From assembly GCF_018614205.1 (NCBI RefSeq), contig NZ_JAGGOS010000049.1:1-64000 (forward strand): a DNA stretch of 64,000 nt. Reading direction: 5' to 3'. This DNA is from Streptomyces sp. ISL-36. Its GTDB lineage: Bacteria > Actinomycetota > Actinomycetes > Streptomycetales > Streptomycetaceae. Position numbers and translations under genes: made by a program. Below are positions 42,574-49,475 of the stretch, one piece after another (the stretch's first letter is position 1; every line of letters begins with the position of its first letter). The notes under the pieces were generated by a model. The model saw only the letters and a list, made by a program, of their open reading frames with translations, made no database searches and was not told where the DNA came from.

Positions 42574-43139
42574 CTTGGAAGAGCCGCTTACCGCTCGTCG
42601 TAGAGAGCGCCATCCCCCTCAGCCTCTGCGGAGCGGTGATGGACCACGTGAAGAACCGGACCGCCCGCCCGCGCACCTACCAGGGCGTCATCGACGAATC
42701 GCTGCGCAAGAGCGAGTACGTCGAGGTCCCGACGCACATGGAGGAGGCAGTCATCTCCCACTGCGCCGCCCACGTCCGCGGTCACTTCGAGATCGCCCCG
42801 GCGCGCATACCCACCCAGCCTGCGGTCGTCTACCGCTACGGCCCCGGCGTCGGCTTCGTCGCCCACCACGACGAGGTCACCGACATCGAGCGCGAACGGG
42901 CCCGGACCAATGGTCAGCCTGTCGTCGGCGGTGACCTCACCCTCGTGGTCTGGCTCAACACCCCGGACTCCTACGGCGGCGGCGAGCTGTTCTTCGAGAA
43001 CCCCGCCCAAGAGTTCAAGCCTCCCTGTGGCAGCCTGGTCGCCTTCCCGGCCACACGCGACCACACCCACGGCGTACGCCCGATCACGAGCGGTGAACGT
43101 CTCACCCTCGTCGTACGCACCGATGCCGAGCGCCTCTGA
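42570..43139 (+). CDS. 2-oxoglutarate/Fe(II) oxygenase, prolyl-4-hydroxylase-like
   Basis: 189 residues. Iron ligands His99-x-Asp101 (AHHDEVTD) and His167 (THGVRPI), with Arg177 in SGERLTLVVR for 2-oxoglutarate, match the PKHD/P4Hc family. RYGPGVGF and VVWLNTP strands support the double-stranded beta-helix. The ATG overlaps the CysRS-like stop (ATGA), so it is coupled. Leu7 is encoded by TTA (42588-42590), the rare codon read by bldA tRNA, implying late, development-dependent translation. It probably hydroxylates the product or an amino-acyl intermediate of the pathway. A large nested hairpin follows the gene. Confidence 0.88.
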   Translation: MTWKSRLPLVVESAIPLSLCGAVMDHVKNRTARPRTYQGVIDESLRKSEYVEVPTHMEEAVISHCAAHVRGHFEIAPARIPTQPAVVYRYGPGVGFVAHHDEVTDIERERARTNGQPVVGGDLTLVVWLNTPDSYGGGELFFENPAQEFKPPCGSLVAFPATRDHTHGVRPITSGERLTLVVRTDAERL

Positions 43140-43185
43140 GCCCGATAGCTGACTCCAGGGGAGAGGCCGGTGATTCTGTCGGGCC

Positions 43186-43250
43186 GCCCGGCCGGAGGGC
43201 TGGGAAGCAAGCTGTTCTGCGCAGCCCTTCCATGCGTACTCCGGCCGGGC
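43186..43250 (+). terminator. Nested hairpin closing the ATP-grasp/CysRS-like operon
   Basis: Outer arms GCCCGGCCGGAG (43186-43197) and CTCCGGCCGGGC (43239-43250) enclose inner arms AGGGCTG (43196-43202) and CAGCCCT (43222-43228). This separates the oxygenase gene from the serine hydrolase gene. Confidence 0.6.
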
Positions 43251-43349
43251 CCAGGCGTACGGGGCGGTCGGGCGACGGCGAGCAGGTTCTTGAGCGTGAG
43301 ATCGGCTCACCGCATCAAGGAAGGCAGCCAAGCTGCCAGGATGAGCGGC

Positions 43350-44522
43350 ATGGCGACGATCGACGGTGAGGTAGCGCCCGGGTTCGAACCGGTCCGCGAA
43401 GCGTTCATAAAGAACTTCACCCAGCACGGAGACATCGGCGCGGCCGTGTGCGTCTATCAGCACGGCCGACCAGTGGTGGACCTGTGGGGTGGCGTCGCCG
43501 ACCCGGAGACCGGTCGTCCGTGGACGCGGGACACCCTCCAGCTGGTCTACTCGGCGACCAAGGGAGCCACCGCGACCGCAGTGCACATGCTGGCTGAGCG
43601 CGGCATGCTGGACCTCGACGCACCGGTGGCGAAGTACTGGCCGGAGTTCGCGGCCAACGGCAAGGCCGACATCCCAGTGCGCTGGCTCCTGTCCCACCAG
43701 GCCGGCTTGGTTGCGCTCGATCAACCGCTCCCGCTGACAGAGGCGTTGGCCTGGGATCCCATGGCGACTGCATTGGCGGCCCAGCGCCCCCTGTGGGCTC
43801 CGGGCACTGCACACGGGTACCACGGTCGAACCTGGGGCTGGCTGGTCGGCGAGGTGATCCGACGAGTCTCCGGGCGTTCGCCGGGCCGCTTCTTCGACGA
43901 CGAGATCGCGAGCCCTCTCGCGTTGGACTTCTTCATCGGCTTGCCGGCGAGTGAACGCGGCCGAGTCAGCCGCATGGTGTACCGGCCACCGGCCGTAGAC
44001 CTCACGACGGTCCCCGCCGGATCCCTCCCCGAAGAACTCCGCGAACAGGTCGCCGCCTGGCGCGACCCGAACTCGTTCGGCAACCGGGCGTTCGCGGTCA
44101 CCGACCCCGCCGGGATCGACTTCGACTCCCCCGAGGTGCAGGCCGCCGAACTCCCGTCCTCCAACGGCATCGGCACCGCACGCGCAGTTGCGCGCATGTA
44201 CGCCGCGCTGATCGGGGAGGTCGACGGCGTGCGCCTGCTCGCCCCGGAAACGCTGGCATCGGCGACTGCGGAGCAGGCAAGCGGGCAAGACCAGGTGATG
44301 CTGATCCCGAGCCGCTTCAGCACCGGATACATGCTGCCCACCGGATCCAGCCCCATGACGGGCCCGAACGTCTTCGGCCACACCGGCCGCGGCGGCTCAC
44401 TCGGCTTCGCCGACCCGGATCACGCCATCGCCTTCGGCTACGTGATGAACCACATCATCAGCGGGGCCGACGATGCACGCGCGGCTTCGCTGACAGAAGC
44501 GGTACGGAAGTCGCTGGCGTAA
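43350..44522 (+). CDS. Serine hydrolase of the beta-lactamase/EstB-type family
   Basis: 390 residues with the penicillin-binding-protein/class C beta-lactamase fold. SxxK is SATK in LVYSATKGATATAVH near residue 69. The second-motif Tyr is in GTAHGYHGRTWGWLVGE near 156. The third motif is a HTGRGG-type sequence near 350 (NVFGHTGRGGSLGFAD). These features fit esterases or D-amino-peptidase-like beta-lactamase homologues rather than secreted beta-lactamases, because there is no signal peptide. ATG 43350 gives the family-typical start MATIDGEVAPGFEPV; an ATG at 43341 is possible. A hairpin upstream separates it from the CysRS-like operon. Confidence 0.87.
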   Translation: MATIDGEVAPGFEPVREAFIKNFTQHGDIGAAVCVYQHGRPVVDLWGGVADPETGRPWTRDTLQLVYSATKGATATAVHMLAERGMLDLDAPVAKYWPEFAANGKADIPVRWLLSHQAGLVALDQPLPLTEALAWDPMATALAAQRPLWAPGTAHGYHGRTWGWLVGEVIRRVSGRSPGRFFDDEIASPLALDFFIGLPASERGRVSRMVYRPPAVDLTTVPAGSLPEELREQVAAWRDPNSFGNRAFAVTDPAGIDFDSPEVQAAELPSSNGIGTARAVARMYAALIGEVDGVRLLAPETLASATAEQASGQDQVMLIPSRFSTGYMLPTGSSPMTGPNVFGHTGRGGSLGFADPDHAIAFGYVMNHIISGADDARAASLTEAVRKSLA

Positions 44523-44692
44523 GTGATCGACTGGCCTCGAAAGGCAGGCCACACACCGTCCAGGCCATGTCCGAGAGAGTCTGGTCGGCGCTGGGGCACG
44601 GCGCCCACGGTGACGGCGTGCGAGATCGGCCGTCCAACACGCCGCCTCCAAGCCACGCGGCCGTCAGGTCAGGATCACGACCGCAGGGGAAG

Positions 44693-44877
44693 CGGGTTGT
44701 CGTTGTCGGGGCCGGGGTGCAGGGCTCACCACCGCCGTCGTTCTCGTCGAGGCGGGAGCATCGGCGCACGTGATCACCGAGCTGGTGTCCGGGTTCACCT
44801 CGTGGGTGGCTGCGGCGATGTGGGGGCCGTACCTGGTCGAGCAGGTGGCCGCACCTCCGACGCTGTATCCAGCGTGA
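44693..44877 (+). pseudogene. Remnant of a D-amino-acid oxidase gene (frameshifted, truncated)
   Basis: One frame encodes RVVVVGAGVQG, the FAD-binding start of DAAO. After a one-base shift near 44724 the next frame continues LTTAVVLVEAGA and later WVAAAMWGPYLVE, which are also DAAO N-terminal features. It then ends at TGA 44875. The remaining ~250 residues of a normal oxidase are absent. The 394-bp gap between the serine hydrolase and the ATPase gene contains only this remnant and a terminator. Confidence 0.75.
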
Positions 44878-44905
44878 GGAGCCCCGGCCGTTCGACCGGG
44901 GCTCC
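44878..44905. terminator. Hairpin between the DAAO remnant and the HATPase gene
   Basis: GGAGCCCCGG (44878-44887) and CCGGGGCTCC (44896-44905) with an 8-base loop. Confidence 0.75.
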
Positions 44906-44916
44906 GTCGACGGTTC

Positions 44917-45306
44917 TCAGGCAGACAGTTCGGCCCATACGAGCTTGCCAGGGCCCGACCGATCGGATACGCCCCACTTCTCCGAGAGCGTGTCCACGAG
45001 CGGAAGCCCCCAGCCGCCGTCGGCGTCACCATCCGGCAGTGCCATCAAGGGCCGTCGCTCCGAGGCGTCGTGGACCTCGACGCGCAGTCCATCGGGGATG
45101 AGGACGAAGCGCGTCTCGATCGCCCTGGTCGGCACACGCGCATGCCGGACCGCGTTGGTGAGCAGCTCCGAGAGCACGAGCGAAGCCGCGTCTTCGATGT
45201 GGCTCAGCCCCCAGTCCTTCAGTGCCCTGCGCAATTCACCTCGGGCCAGCGGGACGCTCCTTGCTCCCCGCTCCCAGCGCAGTACGATCAGGCCGCCCAC
45301 TTCCAT
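44917..45306 (-). CDS. ATP-binding anti-sigma-like protein (HATPase_c_2; AbaA/RsbW type)
   Basis: 129 residues from ATG 45306, which follows GGAGGTGG. The GHKL ATPase motifs are present: N box ELLTNAVRHA near 55, G1-like EVHDAS near 86, and G2-like GGWGLPLVDTLSEKWG near 103. There is no sensor or transmembrane part. Such RsbW-like proteins are frequent next to XRE/DUF397 pairs in Streptomyces (AbaA/WhiJ-type loci) and may bind a sigma factor or the regulator. It is 22 bp downstream of the RGED-motif gene on the same strand, so the two are co-transcribed. Confidence 0.9.
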   Translation of the reverse strand: MEVGGLIVLRWERGARSVPLARGELRRALKDWGLSHIEDAASLVLSELLTNAVRHARVPTRAIETRFVLIPDGLRVEVHDASERRPLMALPDGDADGGWGLPLVDTLSEKWGVSDRSGPGKLVWAELSA

Positions 45307-45328
45307 CAGGCCACCTCCACGCCGTGGA

Positions 45329-45619
45329 TCAGCCGCGGGCCCACATCCACACCGTGAACGGCCAGCCACAACGCCCGCCGCCGCTGACGAGCGACCGTGT
45401 CTGTTCCTTCGCCTCGTGCGCGTCGAGATACGGGCGCACGAGCCTGCTGTCCTCGCCACGAAGCAGTGGGACGCGGTGGCGAGCGGGCACCGCCGAAGCC
45501 GTCCAGGCGGTCACCAACGGTGCTTGCCAGCGCGAGCCGGCGCATCGCCGTCGACGTCCGGACGGTGGCAGGACCAGCCGTAAGAACCACGTGGTGAGGT
45601 GGACGATAGGGTTGCTCAT
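45329..45619 (-). CDS. Small RGED-LVRPYL motif protein (locus B)
   Basis: 96 residues from ATG 45619, preceded by GAAGGAG. An N-terminal hydrophobic/basic helix (PIVHLTTWFLRLVLPP) is followed by an Arg-rich linker and RGEDSRLVRPYLDAHE at residues 54-69. That segment matches the locus A protein (residues 51-66) at 13 of 16 positions. The C-terminus is short and Trp-rich. Function is unknown. As in locus A it is divergent from an XRE/DUF5753 gene. Here it also precedes an RsbW-like ATPase gene in the same transcript. Confidence 0.75.
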   Translation of the reverse strand: MSNPIVHLTTWFLRLVLPPSGRRRRCAGSRWQAPLVTAWTASAVPARHRVPLLRGEDSRLVRPYLDAHEAKEQTRSLVSGGGRCGWPFTVWMWARG

Positions 45620-45777
45620 GTTGACGCTCCTTCGCAGCGTTGGCCATGCCCCCGGACCGGTCGCACGGTCGCGGGGGTCTTTTCGTTTCGACGCAGCGTC
45701 ACGCACAGCGACAAGCCGTGTGCGCATTGCCATATCCAGAATGGACGCCTGCCAGCCATTCGGCAAGCTGCTTTGGT

Positions 45778-45810
45778 GAGTTGGCCTATTTGCCAACTCG
45801 ATCGAGTTGG
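45778..45810. promoter_or_regulatory. Triple half-site operator of XRE locus B
   Basis: GAGTTGG (45778), CCAACTC (45793) and GAGTTGG (45804) form two overlapping palindromes: GAGTTGGC-CTATTT-GCCAACTC and the perfect CCAACTCGATCGAGTTGG. They lie between the divergent RGED-motif and XRE genes. Apart from this the 279-bp spacer (45620-45898) holds nothing I can support. Confidence 0.8.
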
Positions 45811-45898
45811 TTTCACGACCGCCTGTGCGAGCATGTAGCGGCCTACGTCTGGAGCGGAGCAGGCTGAACCAGCAAGCGAGTAAGGGAGTTACCCGGTC

Positions 45899-46741
45899 AT
45901 GGCACCACCCACCGTGCGGCGGCGCAGACTTGGCCTGGAGCTGCGCAGACTTCGGGAGCAGGCCAAGCTCACCCTTGAAGAGGTCGAAGCGCGGACCGGT
46001 CTCAGCGCGTCGAAGCTCTCGCGCCTCGAAAGCGCGGCCCGAGGCGCGAGATCGGCTGACGTCGAGCAATTGCTGAGCCTGTTCGGGGCGGACCAGGCGC
46101 TCTCCGAGTTCCTGCTGACGCTCGCGAAGGATGGCAGCCGACGAGGATGGTGGCAGACCTACGACATTGCTCCCGTGTACGCCGACCTCATCGGTCTGGA
46201 GGCCGACGCGGCCTCGGTCAGCAACTTCGAACCACTGTTGATCCCAGGGCTGTTGCAGACGGCGGCGTACGCTCGCGCTGCAATCGGGGCCGTCAGCATG
46301 ACCGCGACGCCCGAGGAGATCTCACCGCTCGTGGAAGTGCGCATGGCGCGCCAGTCGGTCCTGACACGGCCCAACCCACTGAAGCTGCGCGCGATCATCC
46401 ACGAGGCTGCCCTCACCGCCCGTGTGTCAGGAGCCGGCGTCATGCGGGACCAGTTGCAGCGTCTTCTCGACGTGGCCGAGTATCCGCATGTGACGATTCA
46501 GGTTCTCCCAGCCACTGCCGAGCTGCACCCCGGTGCCACAGGTGGGTTCGCCATTCTGGGCTTCGGGCAGCCAGGCATGGACGTCGTGCTGCTGGAGCAC
46601 CTGAACAGCAGTCTGTACATCGAGGAACCCGCCGAAGTGGACGGGTACACGGAAGCGTTCGAGCGGCTCACCGCATCTGCGCTGCCGTTCGATCAGTCGC
46701 TGAGCCTCATCGCCGACCATAAGAAGGATGCACACCAGTGA
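45899..46741 (+). CDS. XRE-family regulator with DUF5753 domain (locus B)
   Basis: 280 residues. The HTH_XRE is at about 7-62 (LGLELRRLREQAKLTLEEVE, SASKLSRLESAARGARS). DUF5753 starts near 100 with the hallmark FEPLLIPGLLQTAAYARAA and includes ARQSVLTRPNPLKLRAIIHE. It is WhiJ-like. ATG 45899 follows GGGAG. Its stop overlaps the GTG of the DUF397 gene. The divergent spacer holds three GAGTTGG half-sites, the likely DNA target. Confidence 0.94.
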   Translation: MAPPTVRRRRLGLELRRLREQAKLTLEEVEARTGLSASKLSRLESAARGARSADVEQLLSLFGADQALSEFLLTLAKDGSRRGWWQTYDIAPVYADLIGLEADAASVSNFEPLLIPGLLQTAAYARAAIGAVSMTATPEEISPLVEVRMARQSVLTRPNPLKLRAIIHEAALTARVSGAGVMRDQLQRLLDVAEYPHVTIQVLPATAELHPGATGGFAILGFGQPGMDVVLLEHLNSSLYIEEPAEVDGYTEAFERLTASALPFDQSLSLIADHKKDAHQ

Positions 46742-46944
46742 GTGCGATCACCCCGGACGCGTCGACCCTCCCTGTGGCATGGCGCAAGTCCAGTCACAGC
46801 GGGGCCAATAGCAACTGCGTCGAAACAGGTCGTCTCCGAGGTGCGACGGTGGTGCGCGACAGCAAGAATCCCAGTGGTCCCGCGCTGCACTTCACGGTCC
46901 ACGCATGGGGCCGCTTCATGGAGTGCTTCCCCCGTCGCGGCTGA
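46738..46944 (+). CDS. DUF397 protein (locus B)
   Basis: 68 residues with the family pattern WRKSSHSGANSNCVETGRL, VRDSKNPSGP and a C-terminal WGRFMECF helix. GTG 46738 overlaps the XRE stop by four bases, so production is tied to the regulator. Presumed small partner of the XRE protein, as in locus A, where the order of the two genes is the same. Confidence 0.93.
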   Translation: MSAITPDASTLPVAWRKSSHSGANSNCVETGRLRGATVVRDSKNPSGPALHFTVHAWGRFMECFPRRG

Positions 46945-47010
46945 CTGAGAGTGCCGCTTCCGCGCGGAAATTCGATGGCCCCAGGGCGTGCGGCGGCGGA
47001 GGCTGGGGTC

Positions 47011-47607
47011 ATGTCCGTTCCACCGAAATACCAGATCCGCGCCCTGCACACCGAGTCGACGGTGACCGTCTACCAGGCGTACGGCCCCTCCATCGGTCTC
47101 CCGGCCGTCCGGGACGGGCGGTTCCCGGACGCGTGGAAACGGGACCGGATGACCTGGATCAAGCCCTCGTTCCTCTGGATGATGTACCGCTGCGGCTGGG
47201 GCCTGAAGGAGGGCCAGCAGACGGTCCTCGCCGTGGAGATCACCCGCGAGGGCTTCGAATGGGCCCTGCGCCACGCCTGCCTGTCGCACTACGTCCGGGG
47301 CTTCCACCCCGACCGGGGCGCCTGGAAACGGGAGTTGAAGCAGGCTCCGACCCGCGTCCAGTGGGACCCCGAGCGGGACGTCCACCTCACCGCCCTGCCG
47401 TACCGCTCGCTCCAGCTCGGCCTCGCGGGCGAGGCGGCCCGGCGCTACGCCGACGAATGGACCGTCGGCATACGGGACGTCACGCCGCTCGCCCACGACA
47501 TCCACGCGCTGGTGCGGGCGGGCCGGCTGGACGAGGCGGAGAAGCGGCTGCCCGGGGAGCGTCCGTACCCGGCGGGTCCGGAGCTCCTCGGGCAGCTGGT
47601 CGCTTGA
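47011..47607 (+). CDS. DUF4291 protein
   Basis: 198 residues from ATG 47011, which follows GGAGG. DUF4291 features: YQIRALHTESTVTVYQAYGP at the N-terminus, then RMTWIKPSFLWMMYRCGWG and VQWDPERDVHLTALPYRSLQ. The family is widespread with no established biochemical function. The conserved Trp, Lys and Arg residues suggest an enzyme or nucleic-acid-binding fold. Its stop lies only 3 bp from the stop of the convergent subtilase gene, leaving no room for a terminator between them. Confidence 0.88.
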   Translation: MSVPPKYQIRALHTESTVTVYQAYGPSIGLPAVRDGRFPDAWKRDRMTWIKPSFLWMMYRCGWGLKEGQQTVLAVEITREGFEWALRHACLSHYVRGFHPDRGAWKRELKQAPTRVQWDPERDVHLTALPYRSLQLGLAGEAARRYADEWTVGIRDVTPLAHDIHALVRAGRLDEAEKRLPGERPYPAGPELLGQLVA

Positions 47608-47610
47608 GGC

Positions 47611-48810
47611 CTAGAACAGCGAGTACAGCAGCTTGTTCGGGGAGCCCGTCCTCGGGTCCTGGACCTTGCCGCTGGTGGCGTTGTTCACCAGCGCGTCCCG
47701 GACCTGGGCCGGGGACGCCGTCGGGTTCGCCGACAGGTAGAGCGCCGCCACGCCCGCGGTGTGCGGGGTGGCCATCGAGGTGCCCGAGATGGTGTTCGTC
47801 GCGGTGTCGTTGTCCTTCCACGCCGAGGTGACGGAGACACCCGGCGCGAAGAGGTCCACACAGGTGCCGTAGTTGGAGAACGACGCCCGCTTGTCGGCCG
47901 AGTCCGTGGCGCCGACCGTGATCGCCTCGGGGACGCGGGCCGGGGAGTAGTTGCAGGCGTTCGCGGGCAGGCCGAGGATGTTGCCGTTGCCCGCCGCGAC
48001 GGCGTAGCTGACGCCGGAGGCGATGGAGCGCTTCACCGCGTCGTCGAGCGAGGCGTTCGTGCCGCCGCCCAGGCTCATGTTCGCCACCGCCGGCTTGGCC
48101 GCGTGGGCCGTCACCCAGTCCACGCCGGCGATGACCCCGGCGGTCGTGCCGGAGCCGGTGCAGTTCAGGACCCGTACCGCCACCAGCTTCGCGGCCTTGG
48201 CGACGCCGTACTTCGCACCGCCGACCGTGCCCGCCACATGGGTGCCGTGACCCTGGCAGTCCTGGCCGTTCTGGCCGTCGCCGACCGTGTCCGTCCCGAC
48301 GGTCGCCCGGCCGCCGAACTCGCTGTGGGAGATGCGGATCCCGGTGTCGATGATGTACGCGGTGACGTTGGAGGCCGTCCTGTTGTACGTGTACGTGGTG
48401 GACAGCGGCAGGTTCCGCTGGTCGATCCGGTCAAGGCCCCAGGTGGCGCCGGTCTGTGTGTCGGCGACGCGGACGGTGGCGTTCTGCTCGACGTACGCCA
48501 CGCGAGGGTCGGCGGCCAGCGCGGCGGCCCTCGACCGGGACATCGTGGTGGAGAAGCCCTTGAGCGCCGTGCGGTACACGTGCTGGGGCGTGACGCCGAG
48601 GTCGGCGGCGTGGGTCGAGCCGTCCTTGAGGACGACGATCCAGCTGTTCTCGACCGCGAGGGAGGCCGGGGCGAGCCGGAGGTCACCGAGGGGGGCGGTG
48701 GCGGCGCCCTGGGCGGTGGGGGAGGTGGCGAACTGCAGGCCGGCGGTGAGCGCGACGACCGGTATGAGCGCGGCGATACGGCGGGTGGTGGGGGACATCG
48801 GGTGAGGCAC
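47611..48810 (-). CDS. Secreted subtilisin-like serine protease (S8, proteinase K type)
   Basis: 399 residues from GTG 48810, with AAAGG upstream. A Sec signal peptide (about 1-36, AALIPVVALTAGL) is followed by an I9 inhibitor propeptide (about 55-117, SWIVVLKDGSTHAADLG to AYVEQNATV). The catalytic domain has Asp155 (IIDTGIR), His188 (GHGTHVAG) and Ser346 (SGTSMATPH). Cysteines near 185, 218, 287 and 318 could form two disulfides. The length matches Streptomyces alkaline serine proteases. It has no neighbour in the same direction except the upstream GNAT gene, so it is probably monocistronic. Confidence 0.95.
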   Translation of the reverse strand: MPHPMSPTTRRIAALIPVVALTAGLQFATSPTAQGAATAPLGDLRLAPASLAVENSWIVVLKDGSTHAADLGVTPQHVYRTALKGFSTTMSRSRAAALAADPRVAYVEQNATVRVADTQTGATWGLDRIDQRNLPLSTTYTYNRTASNVTAYIIDTGIRISHSEFGGRATVGTDTVGDGQNGQDCQGHGTHVAGTVGGAKYGVAKAAKLVAVRVLNCTGSGTTAGVIAGVDWVTAHAAKPAVANMSLGGGTNASLDDAVKRSIASGVSYAVAAGNGNILGLPANACNYSPARVPEAITVGATDSADKRASFSNYGTCVDLFAPGVSVTSAWKDNDTATNTISGTSMATPHTAGVAALYLSANPTASPAQVRDALVNNATSGKVQDPRTGSPNKLLYSLF

Positions 48811-48924
48811 CTGAACCTTTCGTTGTCCGAGGCACGGGCAGGCACGGAGACTGGCTGGTGCTGGTCGTGCGGTGCCCCACAGGTTCTCGCCGTTGTCATG
48901 CGCTGCACAAGACGGTGTCGGTCC

Positions 48925-49341
48925 TCATTCACCGAACCGCCACTCCAACATCGCGAACACCCCTCCGTCCGCCGCACCGGCCGACCGATACGTCCGCAAC
49001 GCCGCCTCGTTGTCCGTGTCGACCCCGACCCACACGTCGTAGCAGCCCCGCTCCCGCGCCACCGCCACCAGCGCCTTTGTCAGCGCCCGCCCGATGCCCC
49101 GCCGCCGGTACGCCTCGTCCACCGACAGCTCGTACAGACACATCTCCACGCCCTTGTCCGGGTGGAGCATCTCGATCCCGGAGACCAGACCCGCGGGGAA
49201 GCCGTCCTCCGCGTACGCGATCAGCATCAGATGGCCCGGCGCCGTCAGGAACCTCTCCGCCCACGCGGCGCGTGGCGGGCCGTCGTAGAGATGCTCCGCC
49301 GCGAGCAGCTCGGCCACCGTCGTCGCCCGCCTGATCTCCAT
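48925..49341 (-). CDS. GNAT-family N-acetyltransferase
   Basis: 138 residues. The GNAT fold is recognisable from ELSVDEAYRRRGIGRALTKA (motif A, acetyl-CoA pyrophosphate loop RRRGIG near 84) and a C-terminal VWVGVDTDNEAALRTYRSAG (motif B, with the usual N-x-A-x-x-Y). The substrate is unknown; the profile resembles aminoglycoside-3-acetyltransferase-like or small-amine GNATs. It is divergent from the S15-ABC fusion gene and upstream of the subtilase gene on the same strand, 114 bp away. Confidence 0.9.
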   Translation of the reverse strand: MEIRRATTVAELLAAEHLYDGPPRAAWAERFLTAPGHLMLIAYAEDGFPAGLVSGIEMLHPDKGVEMCLYELSVDEAYRRRGIGRALTKALVAVARERGCYDVWVGVDTDNEAALRTYRSAGAADGGVFAMLEWRFGE

Positions 49342-49475
49342 CCCCAGCCCCTCGGATCACGGCCGCGCATACCGCGCCTGGTGTACGGGACGGTACTGCG
49401 TACGCCTCCGGGAGGTCCGGGACCTCCGCCCCTGGGCAGCCGTGCCGCACAGCTCGCCCGCCTAGGCTCAGGGGC

